From: Nannocystis sp. | GTDB lineage: Bacteria; Myxococcota_A; Polyangia; Nannocystales; Nannocystaceae | Length of the DNA stretch: 64,000 bases | Reading direction: 5' to 3' | Assembly: GCF_016714285.1 (NCBI RefSeq) | Contig: NZ_JADJNN010000013.1 | Span: 186,001-250,000, forward strand | Shown here: positions 26,385 through 34,675 of the stretch, piece after piece | Position numbering within the stretch: the first letter of the stretch is position 1 | Layout of the letters: each line of letters begins with the position of its first letter | Position numbers and translations under genes: made by a program | Notes under the pieces: model-generated | What the model was told of the DNA's origin: nothing | The model's database searches: none | What the model saw: the letters and a program-made list of their open reading frames with translations, nothing else

Positions 26385-27586
26385 CCGACGACGACCTCGA
26401 CGCCTTCCTCGGCGCGACGCGCCGCCACCTCGACGCCGAGATCGCCGCGAGCAACGCTCGCCCCGACCTCGCCGCCTCCGTCGCCCGCGCCCACGAGATC
26501 GATCCCGCCGCCGTTGACCCCGTCGCCGTCCGCGAGGTCGCCGATCTGCCGCCGATCGCCCAGCTCCGGCCCCGCCCCGCGTCTGGCCTTGAGACCATGT
26601 CCGATCGGACAGCCATCGCCCCCTTCGCCGCCGATCTCCGCGACCACATCGAGGCCGAGCTCGCCCGCGCGATCCACCGCGTAGCGATCGCCGGCCACAA
26701 CCCGACCACCAGCAACGCCAGCACCAGCGCCGCGAACACGACCACCGCGAACACGACCGCGAACGCCACCACCGCGAACACGACCGCGAACGCCACCACC
26801 GCGAACGCAACCGCCACGCACGCCCCGCTCGTCGTCGCACCGGCTCGCATCCGCCGCTCCCTCGTCGCCGTCAGCCTCGCCCTCGCCGCCGCGCTGCTCC
26901 TCGCATTCGGCCTCCGCGGCGCCCTCGAGGCCCGTCAGGCCCGTCCGGGCGCCATCCCCGGCGCCGCCGCCCTCGCCGGCCGGCTCGGCACCAGCGACCA
27001 CGTCGAGCCCCGCGACCCGGCCCGCCGGGCCCACGAACAGGCTGTCCCCAAGGACATCTTGCCTGTCCCCGAGGACAGCAACAATACACCTGCCCCGAAG
27101 GACAGCTTCACCACACCCGAGGGCCCCGAGGGCCCCGAGGACCCCAGTGCAGCGTCGAAGCGCGAGCCGCGTCCGCGCCCGCACAAGCCGGAGCGCGTGA
27201 CCCCGCCGCCCACGCCCAGCGACACGGCCCCTGCAGAAGATCCGCTCTCGGCGCTCGACCGCGAGGCCCAGGCCCGCTGGCAATCCGGCGACCTGCGCGG
27301 CGCCGCCGACAAGTTCGCCGAGATCGTCCAGCGCGCCCCCGGCAGCCGCGCCGCCGAGACCGCCTACGGCGACCTCTTCGCCCTCGAGAACCAGCTGGGC
27401 GGCGACCTCGTCAGCCTGTGGCGCGCCTACCTGCGCCAGTTCCCGCGCGGCCGCTACGCCGACGACGCCCGCGCCGGCGTGTGCCGGCGTGCGCCCGCCG
27501 ACGCCCGCAGCAGCTGCTGGCGGGACTACCTCGCCGCCCACCCGGACGGCGCCCACCGCCCCGAGGCCGAGCAAGCCGCCCCCTGA
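26381..27586 (+). CDS. Putative membrane anti-sigma factor with periplasmic TPR-like tail
   Basis: 401 residues. The start overlaps the sigma stop (ATGA). Residues 1-105 are acidic and helical, in the place of a sigma-binding domain, but no zinc motif HxxxCxxC is seen. Residues 117-146 are an Asn/Thr/Ala microrepeat. One membrane helix (about 160-180, LVAVSLALAAALLLAFGL) follows. The periplasmic part has a Pro/Glu/Lys-rich linker and a TPR-like end (ALDREAQARWQSGDLRGAADKFAEI). The linker at 27041-27105 is built from three copies of the CCTGTCC motif read as VPKD/VPED/APKD. The anti-sigma function is inferred from coupling and topology. Confidence 0.72.
   Translation: MTDDDLDAFLGATRRHLDAEIAASNARPDLAASVARAHEIDPAAVDPVAVREVADLPPIAQLRPRPASGLETMSDRTAIAPFAADLRDHIEAELARAIHRVAIAGHNPTTSNASTSAANTTTANTTANATTANTTANATTANATATHAPLVVAPARIRRSLVAVSLALAAALLLAFGLRGALEARQARPGAIPGAAALAGRLGTSDHVEPRDPARRAHEQAVPKDILPVPEDSNNTPAPKDSFTTPEGPEGPEDPSAASKREPRPRPHKPERVTPPPTPSDTAPAEDPLSALDREAQARWQSGDLRGAADKFAEIVQRAPGSRAAETAYGDLFALENQLGGDLVSLWRAYLRQFPRGRYADDARAGVCRRAPADARSSCWRDYLAAHPDGAHRPEAEQAAP
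26729..26818 (+). repeat. In-frame Asn/Thr/Ala microrepeat
   Basis: Repeated accgcgaac and gccaccaccgcgaac units encode alternating TTAN and TANA blocks in the cytoplasmic linker of the putative anti-sigma factor. Confidence 0.6.
27041..27105 (+). repeat. Three in-frame copies of the CCTGTCC-GGACAG motif
   Basis: Copies at 27041-27055, 27062-27078 and 27089-27105 (for example cctgtccccgaggacag) are read as VPKD, VPED and APKD in the periplasmic linker. The central copy keeps both palindromic arms. Confidence 0.65.
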
Positions 27587-27634
27587 GCCGCTGCGCCCGC
27601 CCGCGATCCGTGACAAGTTCCCGCCGGAACTCCC

Positions 27635-28903
27635 GTGCCGCCCTCGCTCGTCCTCGCCGCCGTGATCGCCGCGCTCGCGCCTGTCCAAAAGGCCAGCCCC
27701 ACGCCCGCGGTTCAACCTGTCCCAAGAGCCAGCCCCACACCCGCGGGTCAACCTGTCCAGAAGGCCACCACCGCACCGTCACCGGCCCCTCCGGCCAGCT
27801 CACCCGCCGCCGACCCGCAGCAGCCCGCCCGCCGCTTCACCGCGCTGGTCCTGCGCAACGAGGGCATCGCCCTCGACGGCCTCGCCGCGGCGCTGGCCCT
27901 GCGGATCCCGGACCTGCCGGTCGTCGCCGAGTCGCCGCGAGACGGCGCCCCCTTCGTCTTCATCGCCGTGCGCAGCGACCCAGCCACCCCGGTGCGCCAC
28001 CAGCTCGGCGTGATCACCTCGGACGGCGCCGCCTACTTCCGTGAGGTCGACACCGGCGCCGACCCGCCCGCCCGCGTGATCGCCAGCGTGCTCGCCAACC
28101 TGCTGGTGTCGATCGCTGAGGGCAGCGTCCAGCCCGACCGCACCGACGTGCCGATACCCCCGCCCGAGACCCCGCTCCCCGAACCCGAGCCCGAGCCCGA
28201 GCCCGAGCCTTTCCCCACCCCGCCGCCTCCCGAGCCCACACCCGCACCTGTCCCAAAGACCAGCCCCGTCCCGACCCCGCGCTGGGACTACGGCCTGGTC
28301 CTCGCCGGCCTCGTCGACCTCGCCGGCCCGCCGCGCTTCGGCGCCGTCCTGGGCGGCGGCGGCGGCTCTCTCGGCCTCGACATCCGCGGCCGCCAAGGCG
28401 CCCTCCTCGGCCTCGAGCTCCGCGGCCTCGGCCGCGGCGTCGCCGAGCGCAGCCTCGTCCGCCTGCGCATCGCGGCCCTCGCCGGCTACGCGCTCCGCCG
28501 CGGCCGCTTCGAAATGCCGATCGCCCTCGGCATCAGCGTCGAGCCCTGGTGGGTCGACCCCACGATCACCAACCGCCCGCTGCTCGGCGCCCTCGTCCGC
28601 GCCTCCCCCGGCCTCTACCTCGCGCGCCCCCGCGGCCCCCTCCGCGCCCTCCGCGTCGGCCCGCGCATCGAGCTCGCCGGCAGCTTCGTCGTCGACGACG
28701 GCCCCCGCGTCGCCGCCATCTCGCAGGCCAGCACCACGGGCAACACCCCGCAGCTTCGCCTCGGCGGCCTCGAGATCAACCTCGGCCTCGAGCTCACCCT
28801 GTGGTTCGGCCGCCCCGCTCGCGCCCCTTCGCCCGCCCTGCGCCCCAGGGGAGCCCCCACGCGGCAAGCCCTCCGCGCGAGCCCCTTCGCCGCGAACCAT
28901 TAG
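27635..28903 (+). CDS. Probable outer-membrane protein with Pro-rich linker, third gene of the sigma cluster
   Basis: 422 residues from a GTG at 27635. A short hydrophobic signal (PPSLVLAAVIAALAP) is followed by a 12-residue repeat (PVQKASPTPAVQ and PVPRASPTPAGQ) that coincides with the 36-base DNA repeat. A mixed domain (about 65-155) precedes an (EP)n/Pro-rich linker (170-205). The last 200 residues alternate hydrophobic and polar positions with many Gly residues (GAVLGGGGGSLGLDIRGRQGA, LGLELRGLGRG) and end in ...LGLELTLWF, as in a beta-barrel. It follows the anti-sigma gene by 48 bases. Beyond 'envelope protein under ECF control' no function can be given. Confidence 0.62.
   Translation: MPPSLVLAAVIAALAPVQKASPTPAVQPVPRASPTPAGQPVQKATTAPSPAPPASSPAADPQQPARRFTALVLRNEGIALDGLAAALALRIPDLPVVAESPRDGAPFVFIAVRSDPATPVRHQLGVITSDGAAYFREVDTGADPPARVIASVLANLLVSIAEGSVQPDRTDVPIPPPETPLPEPEPEPEPEPFPTPPPPEPTPAPVPKTSPVPTPRWDYGLVLAGLVDLAGPPRFGAVLGGGGGSLGLDIRGRQGALLGLELRGLGRGVAERSLVRLRIAALAGYALRRGRFEMPIALGISVEPWWVDPTITNRPLLGALVRASPGLYLARPRGPLRALRVGPRIELAGSFVVDDGPRVAAISQASTTGNTPQLRLGGLEINLGLELTLWFGRPARAPSPALRPRGAPTRQALRASPFAANH
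27680..27764 (+). repeat. 36-bp tandem repeat seeded by the CCTGTCC motif
   Basis: cctgtcc starts at 27680, 27716 and 27752, a period of exactly 36 bases. Each start is followed by aaaaggccagccccac-like sequence. It codes for PVQKASPTPAVQ-type repeats. A further isolated copy is at 28247. Confidence 0.7.
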
Positions 28904-28912
28904 ACTCACCCG

Positions 28913-29575
28913 GTGCTGCTGCCCCTCCGCGCCGCCCTCCTCGCCGCCGACCTGCTCGCGCGCGTGCCCACCGAGGTCGACCCCGCCGCCCTCCTCGACG
29001 GCGACCTCGTGCTCCACACCTCGCGCAGCAACCAGGCCCGCGCGATCGTCTGGGCCACCGCCAGCCCCTACGCCCACGTCGGCATCGTCGAGCGCCGCGG
29101 CCCCGCCGTCCACGTGCTCGAGGCCGTGCAACCGGTCAAGCGCACCCCCTGGTCGCAGTGGCAGCGCCGCGGCCTCGGCGGGCGCGTCACCGTCCTGCGC
29201 CACGCCGGCCTGCGCCCCGAACAACGCGCCGCGGTCGTGCGCGCCGCCGCGACCTACCTCGGCCGCCCCTACGACCTCCACTTCGCCCCCGGCGACGACC
29301 ATATCTATTGCAGCGAGCTGGTCGTGCTCGCCTACGCCGCGATCGGCATCCCGCTCGGCAGCTCCACCCCCGCCGAGCAGCTCGGCCTGCACAGCCCGCC
29401 GGTGCAGGCCCTCCTGCGCCAGCGCTGGCGCAGCCACCCGAGCTGCGCCGGTATGCCCTCCCTCGCCGCCTGCATGCCCGCGCTCGCGCGCCTGCAAATC
29501 ATCACCCCCGTCAGTCTGCGCCGCGACCCGAGCCTCACCCTCGTCGCCAGCAGCTACCCGCCAGCCCTCCGCTGA
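28913..29575 (+). CDS. YiiX/YebB-like NlpC/P60-superfamily peptidase-fold protein
   Basis: 220 residues from GTG 28913. It shows the circularly permuted papain-like layout of YiiX/YebB proteins: GDLVLHTS, PYAHVGIVERRG with the catalytic-type His, VTVLRHAGL, YDLHFAPGDDHIYCSELVV with the Cys and following Glu/Leu. Family members hydrolyse amide bonds in cell wall peptides or act on lipids. The N-terminus is hydrophobic (LLPLRAALLAADLLA), so it may be exported. The role is not known more closely. Confidence 0.75.
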   Translation: MLLPLRAALLAADLLARVPTEVDPAALLDGDLVLHTSRSNQARAIVWATASPYAHVGIVERRGPAVHVLEAVQPVKRTPWSQWQRRGLGGRVTVLRHAGLRPEQRAAVVRAAATYLGRPYDLHFAPGDDHIYCSELVVLAYAAIGIPLGSSTPAEQLGLHSPPVQALLRQRWRSHPSCAGMPSLAACMPALARLQIITPVSLRRDPSLTLVASSYPPALR

Positions 29576-29620
29576 AATCACTCTGGTGGCCCGCGTCGCC
29601 CGCGTGGCAAAGTGCCAGCC

Positions 29621-31279
29621 ATGTCTCCACGCCCGCTCGCCGAGCTCGCCCGCGGCCTCGACCTCGACCCGCAGCACCGCAGCTACCTCCCCTACGGCCA
29701 CGACTTCGCCAAGATCGACGCCGCCGCCGCCGGCCCCGGCGGCCACGACGGCAAGCTGATCGTCGTCTCGGCCGTCACGCCCACCCCGCTCGGCGAGGGC
29801 AAGACCGTCACCTCGATCTCGCTGAGCATGGGCCTCAACAAGATCGGCGCCCCCTGCATCGTCTGCCTGCGCCAGCCCTCGCTCGGCCCCGTGTTCGGCA
29901 GCAAGGGCGGCGGCGCCGGCGGCGGCAAGGCCCAGGTCGTCCCGGCCGACGCGATCAACCTCGGCATGACCGGCGACGGCCACGCGATCGGCACCGCCCA
30001 CAACCTCCTCTCCGCCATGCTCGACGCCCACCTGCGCCACGGCAACGAGCTCCGCCTCGACCCCACGCGCATCACCTGGCCGCGCGTCAGCCCGGTCAAC
30101 GACGGCGCCCTGCGCAAGCTCGTCATCGGCCTCGGCGGCCCGCTCAACGGCGTCCCCCGCGAGTCCTTCTTCGAGATCAACGAGGCCAGCGAGGTCATGG
30201 CGATCGTCGCCCTCGCCCGCGACCGCGCCGACCTCCGCCGCCGCCTCGGACAGATCGTCGTCGGCCAGGACGTCACCGGCGCACCCGTCCGCGCCGAACA
30301 GCTCGGCGCCGCCGGGGCCATGAGCGTGCTCCTCCGCGACGCCCTCCACCCCACCCTCGCCCAGACCTCCGACGGCACCCCCGCCCTCATCCACGCCGGC
30401 CCCTTCGCCAACATCGCCCACGGCAACAACTCGATCCTCGCCACCCGCTTCGCCCTCACCCGCGCCCCCTGGGTCGTCACCGAGTGCGGCTTCGGCAGCG
30501 ACCTCGGCCTCGAGAAGTTCATGCACATCAAGGCCCGCAGCGCCGGCCTCAAGCCCGCCTGCGTCGTCCTCGTCTGCACCGTCCGCGCCCTCAAGGTCCA
30601 CGCCGGCGTCGCCAAGGTCGCCGTCGGCAAGCCCCTCGACCAGATCGTCTCCATCCCCGACGTCGCCGCCGTCGAGCGCGGCGCCGCCAACCTCCGCCAC
30701 CACCTCCAAAACGTCCTCGGCTTCGGCATGCAGGTGGTCGTCGCCCTCAACCGCTTCCCCACCGACAGCGCCGACGAGATCGCCGTCGTCGAGCGCGTCG
30801 CTCGCGAGGCCGACGCCGGCTTCGCCATCCACACCGGCTTCGCCGACGGCGGCGACGGAGCCACCGAGCTCGCCCGCGCCGTCGTCGCGGCCGCCGAGCC
30901 CCGCACCCCCAGCTTCCGCTACGAGCTGAACCAGCCGCTCCTCACCAAGCTCGAGGCCCTCGCCCGCGCCGTCTACGGCGCCACCGACCTCGACATCAGC
31001 CCCGCCGCCCGCACCCGCGCCAAGCAGCTCGAGGCCTGGGGCTTCGGCGACCTCCCGCTCTGCGTCGCCAAGACCCACCTCGCCACCACCCACGACCCCG
31101 CCGACGGCGGCCTCCCGCGCCCCTTCTCCCTGCCCGTGCGCGACCTCCAGCTGCGCGCCGGCGCCGGCTTCGTCACCGTCCTCACCGGCGAGCTGACCAC
31201 GATGCCCGCGCTGACCAAGCACCCCAACGCCATCGACATGGACGTCGACCCCGACACCGGCCAGATCCGCGGCCTGTAG
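29621..31279 (+). CDS. fhs: Formate--tetrahydrofolate ligase
   Basis: 552 residues from ATG 29621; GTG 29612 is an in-frame alternative. It makes 10-formyl-THF from formate, THF and ATP in one-carbon metabolism. The N-terminal signature SYLPYGHDFAKID, the nucleotide loop TPTPLGEGKTVTSI, GGGAGGGKAQVVPA, NLGMTGDGHAI and PFANIAHGNNS are all intact. The length matches the family. A molybdenum formate dehydrogenase is encoded 16 kb away, so formate can be both oxidised and assimilated, though no physical linkage exists. Confidence 0.97.
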   Translation: MSPRPLAELARGLDLDPQHRSYLPYGHDFAKIDAAAAGPGGHDGKLIVVSAVTPTPLGEGKTVTSISLSMGLNKIGAPCIVCLRQPSLGPVFGSKGGGAGGGKAQVVPADAINLGMTGDGHAIGTAHNLLSAMLDAHLRHGNELRLDPTRITWPRVSPVNDGALRKLVIGLGGPLNGVPRESFFEINEASEVMAIVALARDRADLRRRLGQIVVGQDVTGAPVRAEQLGAAGAMSVLLRDALHPTLAQTSDGTPALIHAGPFANIAHGNNSILATRFALTRAPWVVTECGFGSDLGLEKFMHIKARSAGLKPACVVLVCTVRALKVHAGVAKVAVGKPLDQIVSIPDVAAVERGAANLRHHLQNVLGFGMQVVVALNRFPTDSADEIAVVERVAREADAGFAIHTGFADGGDGATELARAVVAAAEPRTPSFRYELNQPLLTKLEALARAVYGATDLDISPAARTRAKQLEAWGFGDLPLCVAKTHLATTHDPADGGLPRPFSLPVRDLQLRAGAGFVTVLTGELTTMPALTKHPNAIDMDVDPDTGQIRGL

Positions 31280-31300
31280 CCCGAGTCAGGCCCGCCGCGC

Positions 31301-32956
31301 TCACAGCTCGCCCAGGTGCTCCGCCCCGAGCACCGGGATGCGCAGCGTGAAGGTCGTGCCCTCACCGACCTCGCTGCGCACCGTGATCTCGCCGCCGAGC
31401 AGCCGACACAGCTCGCGGGAGATCGCCAGACCGAGCCCCGTCCCGCCGTAGCGGCGCGCCACCGAGTCGTCCGCCTGCGAGAACACCTGGAACAGGTTGG
31501 CCAGCTTGTGCGCCGGGATGCCGATCCCCGTGTCGCTCACCGCGACCGTCAACCACTCGACCCCATCGTCCCAGCCCAGCGTCACGCGCAGCTCGATCGA
31601 CCCCTTCTGCGTGAACTTGCTGGCGTTGCTCAGCAGGTTCAGCACGATCTGCTTGAGCTTGGTCCGGTCGGTCACGATCGACCGCTGCTCCGCCGAGCAG
31701 CTCACCTGCAGCCGGTTCTGGCCCTTGATCACCAGCGGCAAGATCGTGCTGCGCAGGTCCGCGACCAGCTCGCCCAGCACGAACTCCTCCGCCGACACAT
31801 CCATCTTCGCCGCCTCGATCTTCGACAGGTCGAGGATGTTGTTGATGAGCCCGAGCAGGTGCTCCGCCGCCCCGCGGATGCGCTCCACGTCGGTCCGCTG
31901 CTGCGCCGCCCCGACCTCCTCATCCTCGAGCAGCAGCTCCGCGTAGCCGAGGATCGCGTTCAGCGGCGTACGCAGCTCGTGGCTCATGTTGGCCAGGAAG
32001 CGACTCTTCGTCAGGCTCGCCGTCTGCGCCAGCGCCTCGGCCCGCCGCCGCTCGAGCACCTCGAGCGCCAGCGCCTCGGTCCGCTCCGCCACCCGCTCCT
32101 CGAGCTCGTTGCGCGCCCGCAGCAGCTCGTCCTCCGCCATCTTGCGCCGCGAGATGTCCGTCACCGCCACCAGCGAGCCGCGGTGCTCCCCCTCCGCGTC
32201 GTACATCGGCTTGGCCGCGACGATCGTCCAGAACTCCGACCCGTCCTTGCGCCGCCAGCGAAAGTCGAACTGATCTTCCTCGCCCTCGCGCCGGCGCCGG
32301 AGGTTGTCCTTCGCCGCCGCCGCGCTCTCGTCGTCCATGTAGTCGAAGATGTGGCGCCCGATCATCTCCCCGGGCGTCGCCCGCAGCAGCCCCGCCAGCT
32401 GGACGTTGACGAACTCGATCCTCCCGTCGACGTCGTTGACAAGGATCCCGTCGTTGACCGTGTGGATCAGCGTGTGAAAATAGGCGCTGTCGCGACGCGC
32501 CGACTCGAGCGCCTCGCGCGTGCTCGCCAGCTCGCGCAGCGCCTCGACCCGCGCCGTCACCTCGCGGATCGCCGCCGCGAAGCCCTGCCCCTGCTGGTCC
32601 CGCCACGGACGGATCACGTGCTCGGTCCACAGCGTCGGCCCGCGCCCCCGCTGCCAGCGGACCACCAGCGTCCGCGGCTCGTCCGCCGCCAGCGCCTGCG
32701 CGTAGGCCAGGCGATCGTCCGGGTGCACCAGCCGCCACAGCAGCGACGGGTTGTCGGCCAACTCCGCAGGAGCCAGCCCCGACAACCCCTCCAGCGCCCC
32801 GACCACCTCGACCACCCGCAGCACCGGCTGCACCTGCATCCGCAACACCAGCGAGCCCGAACGCTGCAGCAGATCCGCCAACCACGACGCTTCGGACGCC
32901 GAAGGCTCACGCTCCCCCGTCGCCTCGCGTTCGTCCACCTCGCGCCGCGCCTCCAC
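31301..32956 (-). CDS. PAS-PAS sensor histidine kinase
   Basis: 551 residues, apparently cytoplasmic with no membrane segment. Two PAS domains (about 30-140 and 155-270, LIHTVNDGILVNDVDGRIEF) lead through a coiled coil to HisKA (phospho-acceptor H326 in ANMSHELRTPLNAILGY) and HATPase_c (NLLSNASKFTQKG, DTGIGIPAHKL, GGTGLGLAISRELC). No receiver domain is fused and no response regulator is adjacent, so it is an orphan kinase. It diverges from the FHA gene. Confidence 0.92.
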   Translation of the reverse strand: MEARREVDEREATGEREPSASEASWLADLLQRSGSLVLRMQVQPVLRVVEVVGALEGLSGLAPAELADNPSLLWRLVHPDDRLAYAQALAADEPRTLVVRWQRGRGPTLWTEHVIRPWRDQQGQGFAAAIREVTARVEALRELASTREALESARRDSAYFHTLIHTVNDGILVNDVDGRIEFVNVQLAGLLRATPGEMIGRHIFDYMDDESAAAAKDNLRRRREGEEDQFDFRWRRKDGSEFWTIVAAKPMYDAEGEHRGSLVAVTDISRRKMAEDELLRARNELEERVAERTEALALEVLERRRAEALAQTASLTKSRFLANMSHELRTPLNAILGYAELLLEDEEVGAAQQRTDVERIRGAAEHLLGLINNILDLSKIEAAKMDVSAEEFVLGELVADLRSTILPLVIKGQNRLQVSCSAEQRSIVTDRTKLKQIVLNLLSNASKFTQKGSIELRVTLGWDDGVEWLTVAVSDTGIGIPAHKLANLFQVFSQADDSVARRYGGTGLGLAISRELCRLLGGEITVRSEVGEGTTFTLRIPVLGAEHLGEL

Positions 32957-33116
32957 GCCGGTCCGAAGCTACGCCAAGCGCGCGCCGCAGAACACCCCTC
33001 CACAGCCGCGCACGCGCCGGCGAACGCCGTTCAGTTCGCCTGGACACCTCGCGCGCCACCGCCCTTGCAATCCGTGAGCCCCAGGCCGTTGACTCGCGGA
33101 GGCAAATGCGGCTGCC

Positions 33117-34331
33117 ATGGCGGCCATGCAGTCGGCAAAGCTCCAGCTCGGCAGTTCCACGGTGTCGCTCGACGAACGCAACCCCCGCGTGCTCATCGGG
33201 CGCGACGCGTCCTGCGGCCTCGCCACCCCCGAGATCAGCGTCTCGCGCCGCCACGCCGAGGTGTCCTTCCAGGGCGACAGCCTCCTCGTCCGCGACCTCG
33301 GCTCCTCCAACGGCACGTGGATCAACGGCAAGCCAGTCGCCGCCGACCCGACCCCGATCCGCCCCGGCGACCAGGTCTTCCTCGGCCACATCCCCCTCGC
33401 CGTCGAGTGGGAGGGTGGAACCCAGGGTAAGACCGTCGTCGGCGAACTTCCGGCCGATCTCCGCGCCATGATCGAGGCCCACAAGAACCGGGCCCTCGGC
33501 GCCGCGCCGACCACGGCCCCGCAAAACCTCCTCCACGACCCGCCCATGCCCGGCGGACCCGCGGCCACCATGCTCGGCATCGGCGGACGCGAGGCCCCCC
33601 GCGCCGCCGAGTTCGCCTACCGCCGCCAGGGCTCCAACAACAACGGCGTCCTCCTCATCGCCCTGCGCAGCGACACCTACAGCAACGGCGCCGAGGTCGA
33701 CGGCTTCCTCGAGTTCACCGCCCTCGACAACGAGACCATCGCCTCGATCATCGTCGAGCTGGTCGAACACCACAAGAAGGGCCCCAAGGACGGCCACGTG
33801 TGGGACCGGATGCTGGTCCGCCAGGGCCCGTGGCGGGCCAAGAAGAACGAGGTCGTGCCCCTGCCCTTCCAGCTGCGCGTGCCGCCGGGCACCTCGATGT
33901 CGGGCCGCGATGTCCACTGGGAGGTCCGCGGCTACGTCGACATCGAGTGGGCCTACGACATCTCCGCCGCCAGCCCGATCAACATGCGCAACATCGACGT
34001 CGAGCGCATCCGGGACTCCCTCGGCGCGCTCGACTACCGGATCGCCAACCTCGACCCCGAGCCGCTCGGCCAGCGCTTCACCGGCACCTTCCAGCCGCCG
34101 GTCCAGCTGCGCTCGCAGTACGGCATCACCGACATCAACCTGGCGGTCGAGTACCTCGGCACCAACCTCCAGATCATCCTCGAGGTCGAGAAGACCTCGC
34201 TCTTCAAGTTCGACCGCGAGGTCAAGCTCGTGTTCGACCTGGCCCAGTTCCGGTCGGCCCCGCCCTCGCAGCTGGTCGAGTTCCTGCGCCAGAAGATCGA
34301 CGAGCTGATGGACCGCTCGCCCGCCTCGTGA
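33117..34331 (+). CDS. FHA domain fused to a Spo0M/arrestin-like domain
   Basis: 404 residues; ATG 33117 or 33126. Residues about 5-100 form an FHA phosphothreonine-binding domain with the signature VLIGRDASC, SVSRRHAEVSF and RDLGSSNGTWING. A linker (100-170) follows. Residues about 175-310 resemble the Spo0M/arrestin-like beta-sandwich (GAEVDGFLEFTALDN, VVPLPFQLRVPPGTSMSG, VHWEVRGYVDIEWAYD). The remaining C-terminus is unassigned. The protein probably reads Ser/Thr kinase signals and presents an arrestin-type scaffold. Nearby kinases are not adjacent, so partners are unknown. Confidence 0.82.
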   Translation: MAAMQSAKLQLGSSTVSLDERNPRVLIGRDASCGLATPEISVSRRHAEVSFQGDSLLVRDLGSSNGTWINGKPVAADPTPIRPGDQVFLGHIPLAVEWEGGTQGKTVVGELPADLRAMIEAHKNRALGAAPTTAPQNLLHDPPMPGGPAATMLGIGGREAPRAAEFAYRRQGSNNNGVLLIALRSDTYSNGAEVDGFLEFTALDNETIASIIVELVEHHKKGPKDGHVWDRMLVRQGPWRAKKNEVVPLPFQLRVPPGTSMSGRDVHWEVRGYVDIEWAYDISAASPINMRNIDVERIRDSLGALDYRIANLDPEPLGQRFTGTFQPPVQLRSQYGITDINLAVEYLGTNLQIILEVEKTSLFKFDREVKLVFDLAQFRSAPPSQLVEFLRQKIDELMDRSPAS

Positions 34332-34338
34332 AACGCCA

Positions 34339-34365
34339 CGGCCCTCGCGAACACCGCGAGGGCCG
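34339..34365. terminator. Perfect 11-bp hairpin after the FHA gene
   Basis: cggccctcgcg pairs fully with cgcgagggccg around the loop aacac. It begins 8 bases after the FHA stop and also lies beyond the end of the convergent small membrane-peptide gene. Confidence 0.75.
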
Positions 34366-34421
34366 ATCGATCTGCCTGATCGACCCGCCCGATCCACGGG
34401 CGAGCCGGCGAACGAAGAAAC

Positions 34422-34529
34422 CTACCCGACCAGCCGGTGGGTCAGGCGCCGCACCGAACGCGGCGCCGTCACGACGAACCACACGCCGGAGAGCACGTAC
34501 ACGGGGAGCTTGGAAAAGATGGACTGCAT
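34422..34529 (-). CDS. Small membrane peptide (35 aa) with a perfect Shine-Dalgarno
   Basis: A 35-residue frame starting MQSIFSKLPVYVLSGVW with one hydrophobic segment (about 8-20) and a basic tail (RSVRRLTHRLVG). The ATG at 34529 is preceded by AGGAGG at a spacing of six bases, the strongest ribosome site noticed in the window. It is too short for most gene callers and is bounded by a hairpin on the FHA side. Positive-inside logic places the tail in the cytoplasm. Homologues and function are unknown; confidence rests on the ribosome site and topology. Confidence 0.5.
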   Translation of the reverse strand: MQSIFSKLPVYVLSGVWFVVTAPRSVRRLTHRLVG

Positions 34530-34675
34530 GGGAACCTCCTGGAGCTGCGTGGTTCGCGGGACCTCGCGTCCCTCGTCCGGGTAGCGCCCGCCGGGGGCGC
34601 ATCGGATCACCGCCGCGAGGTCTTACCCGCGTGACTTGATCTGCAGGAGATCAACGGCGAGGCCCGAGCCTGCAC

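Noticed and set aside
26599..26612. Perfect palindrome tgtccgatcggaca as an operator
   Set aside because: It lies inside the anti-sigma coding frame and no second copy was seen. It may be a chance variant of the dispersed motif.
27680..27764. CRISPR-like 36-base periodic repeat
   Set aside because: Units are contiguous, in frame, and code for a Pro-rich linker.
27800..31222. A minus-strand frame of over 1100 codons
   Set aside because: It is antisense to the outer-membrane-like gene, the YiiX-like gene and fhs, and has Gly/Ala/Glu/Val shadow composition typical of high-GC DNA.
28549..31350. A plus-strand frame of 933 codons
   Set aside because: It is out of frame with fhs and consists of Pro/Arg/His-rich shadow sequence.
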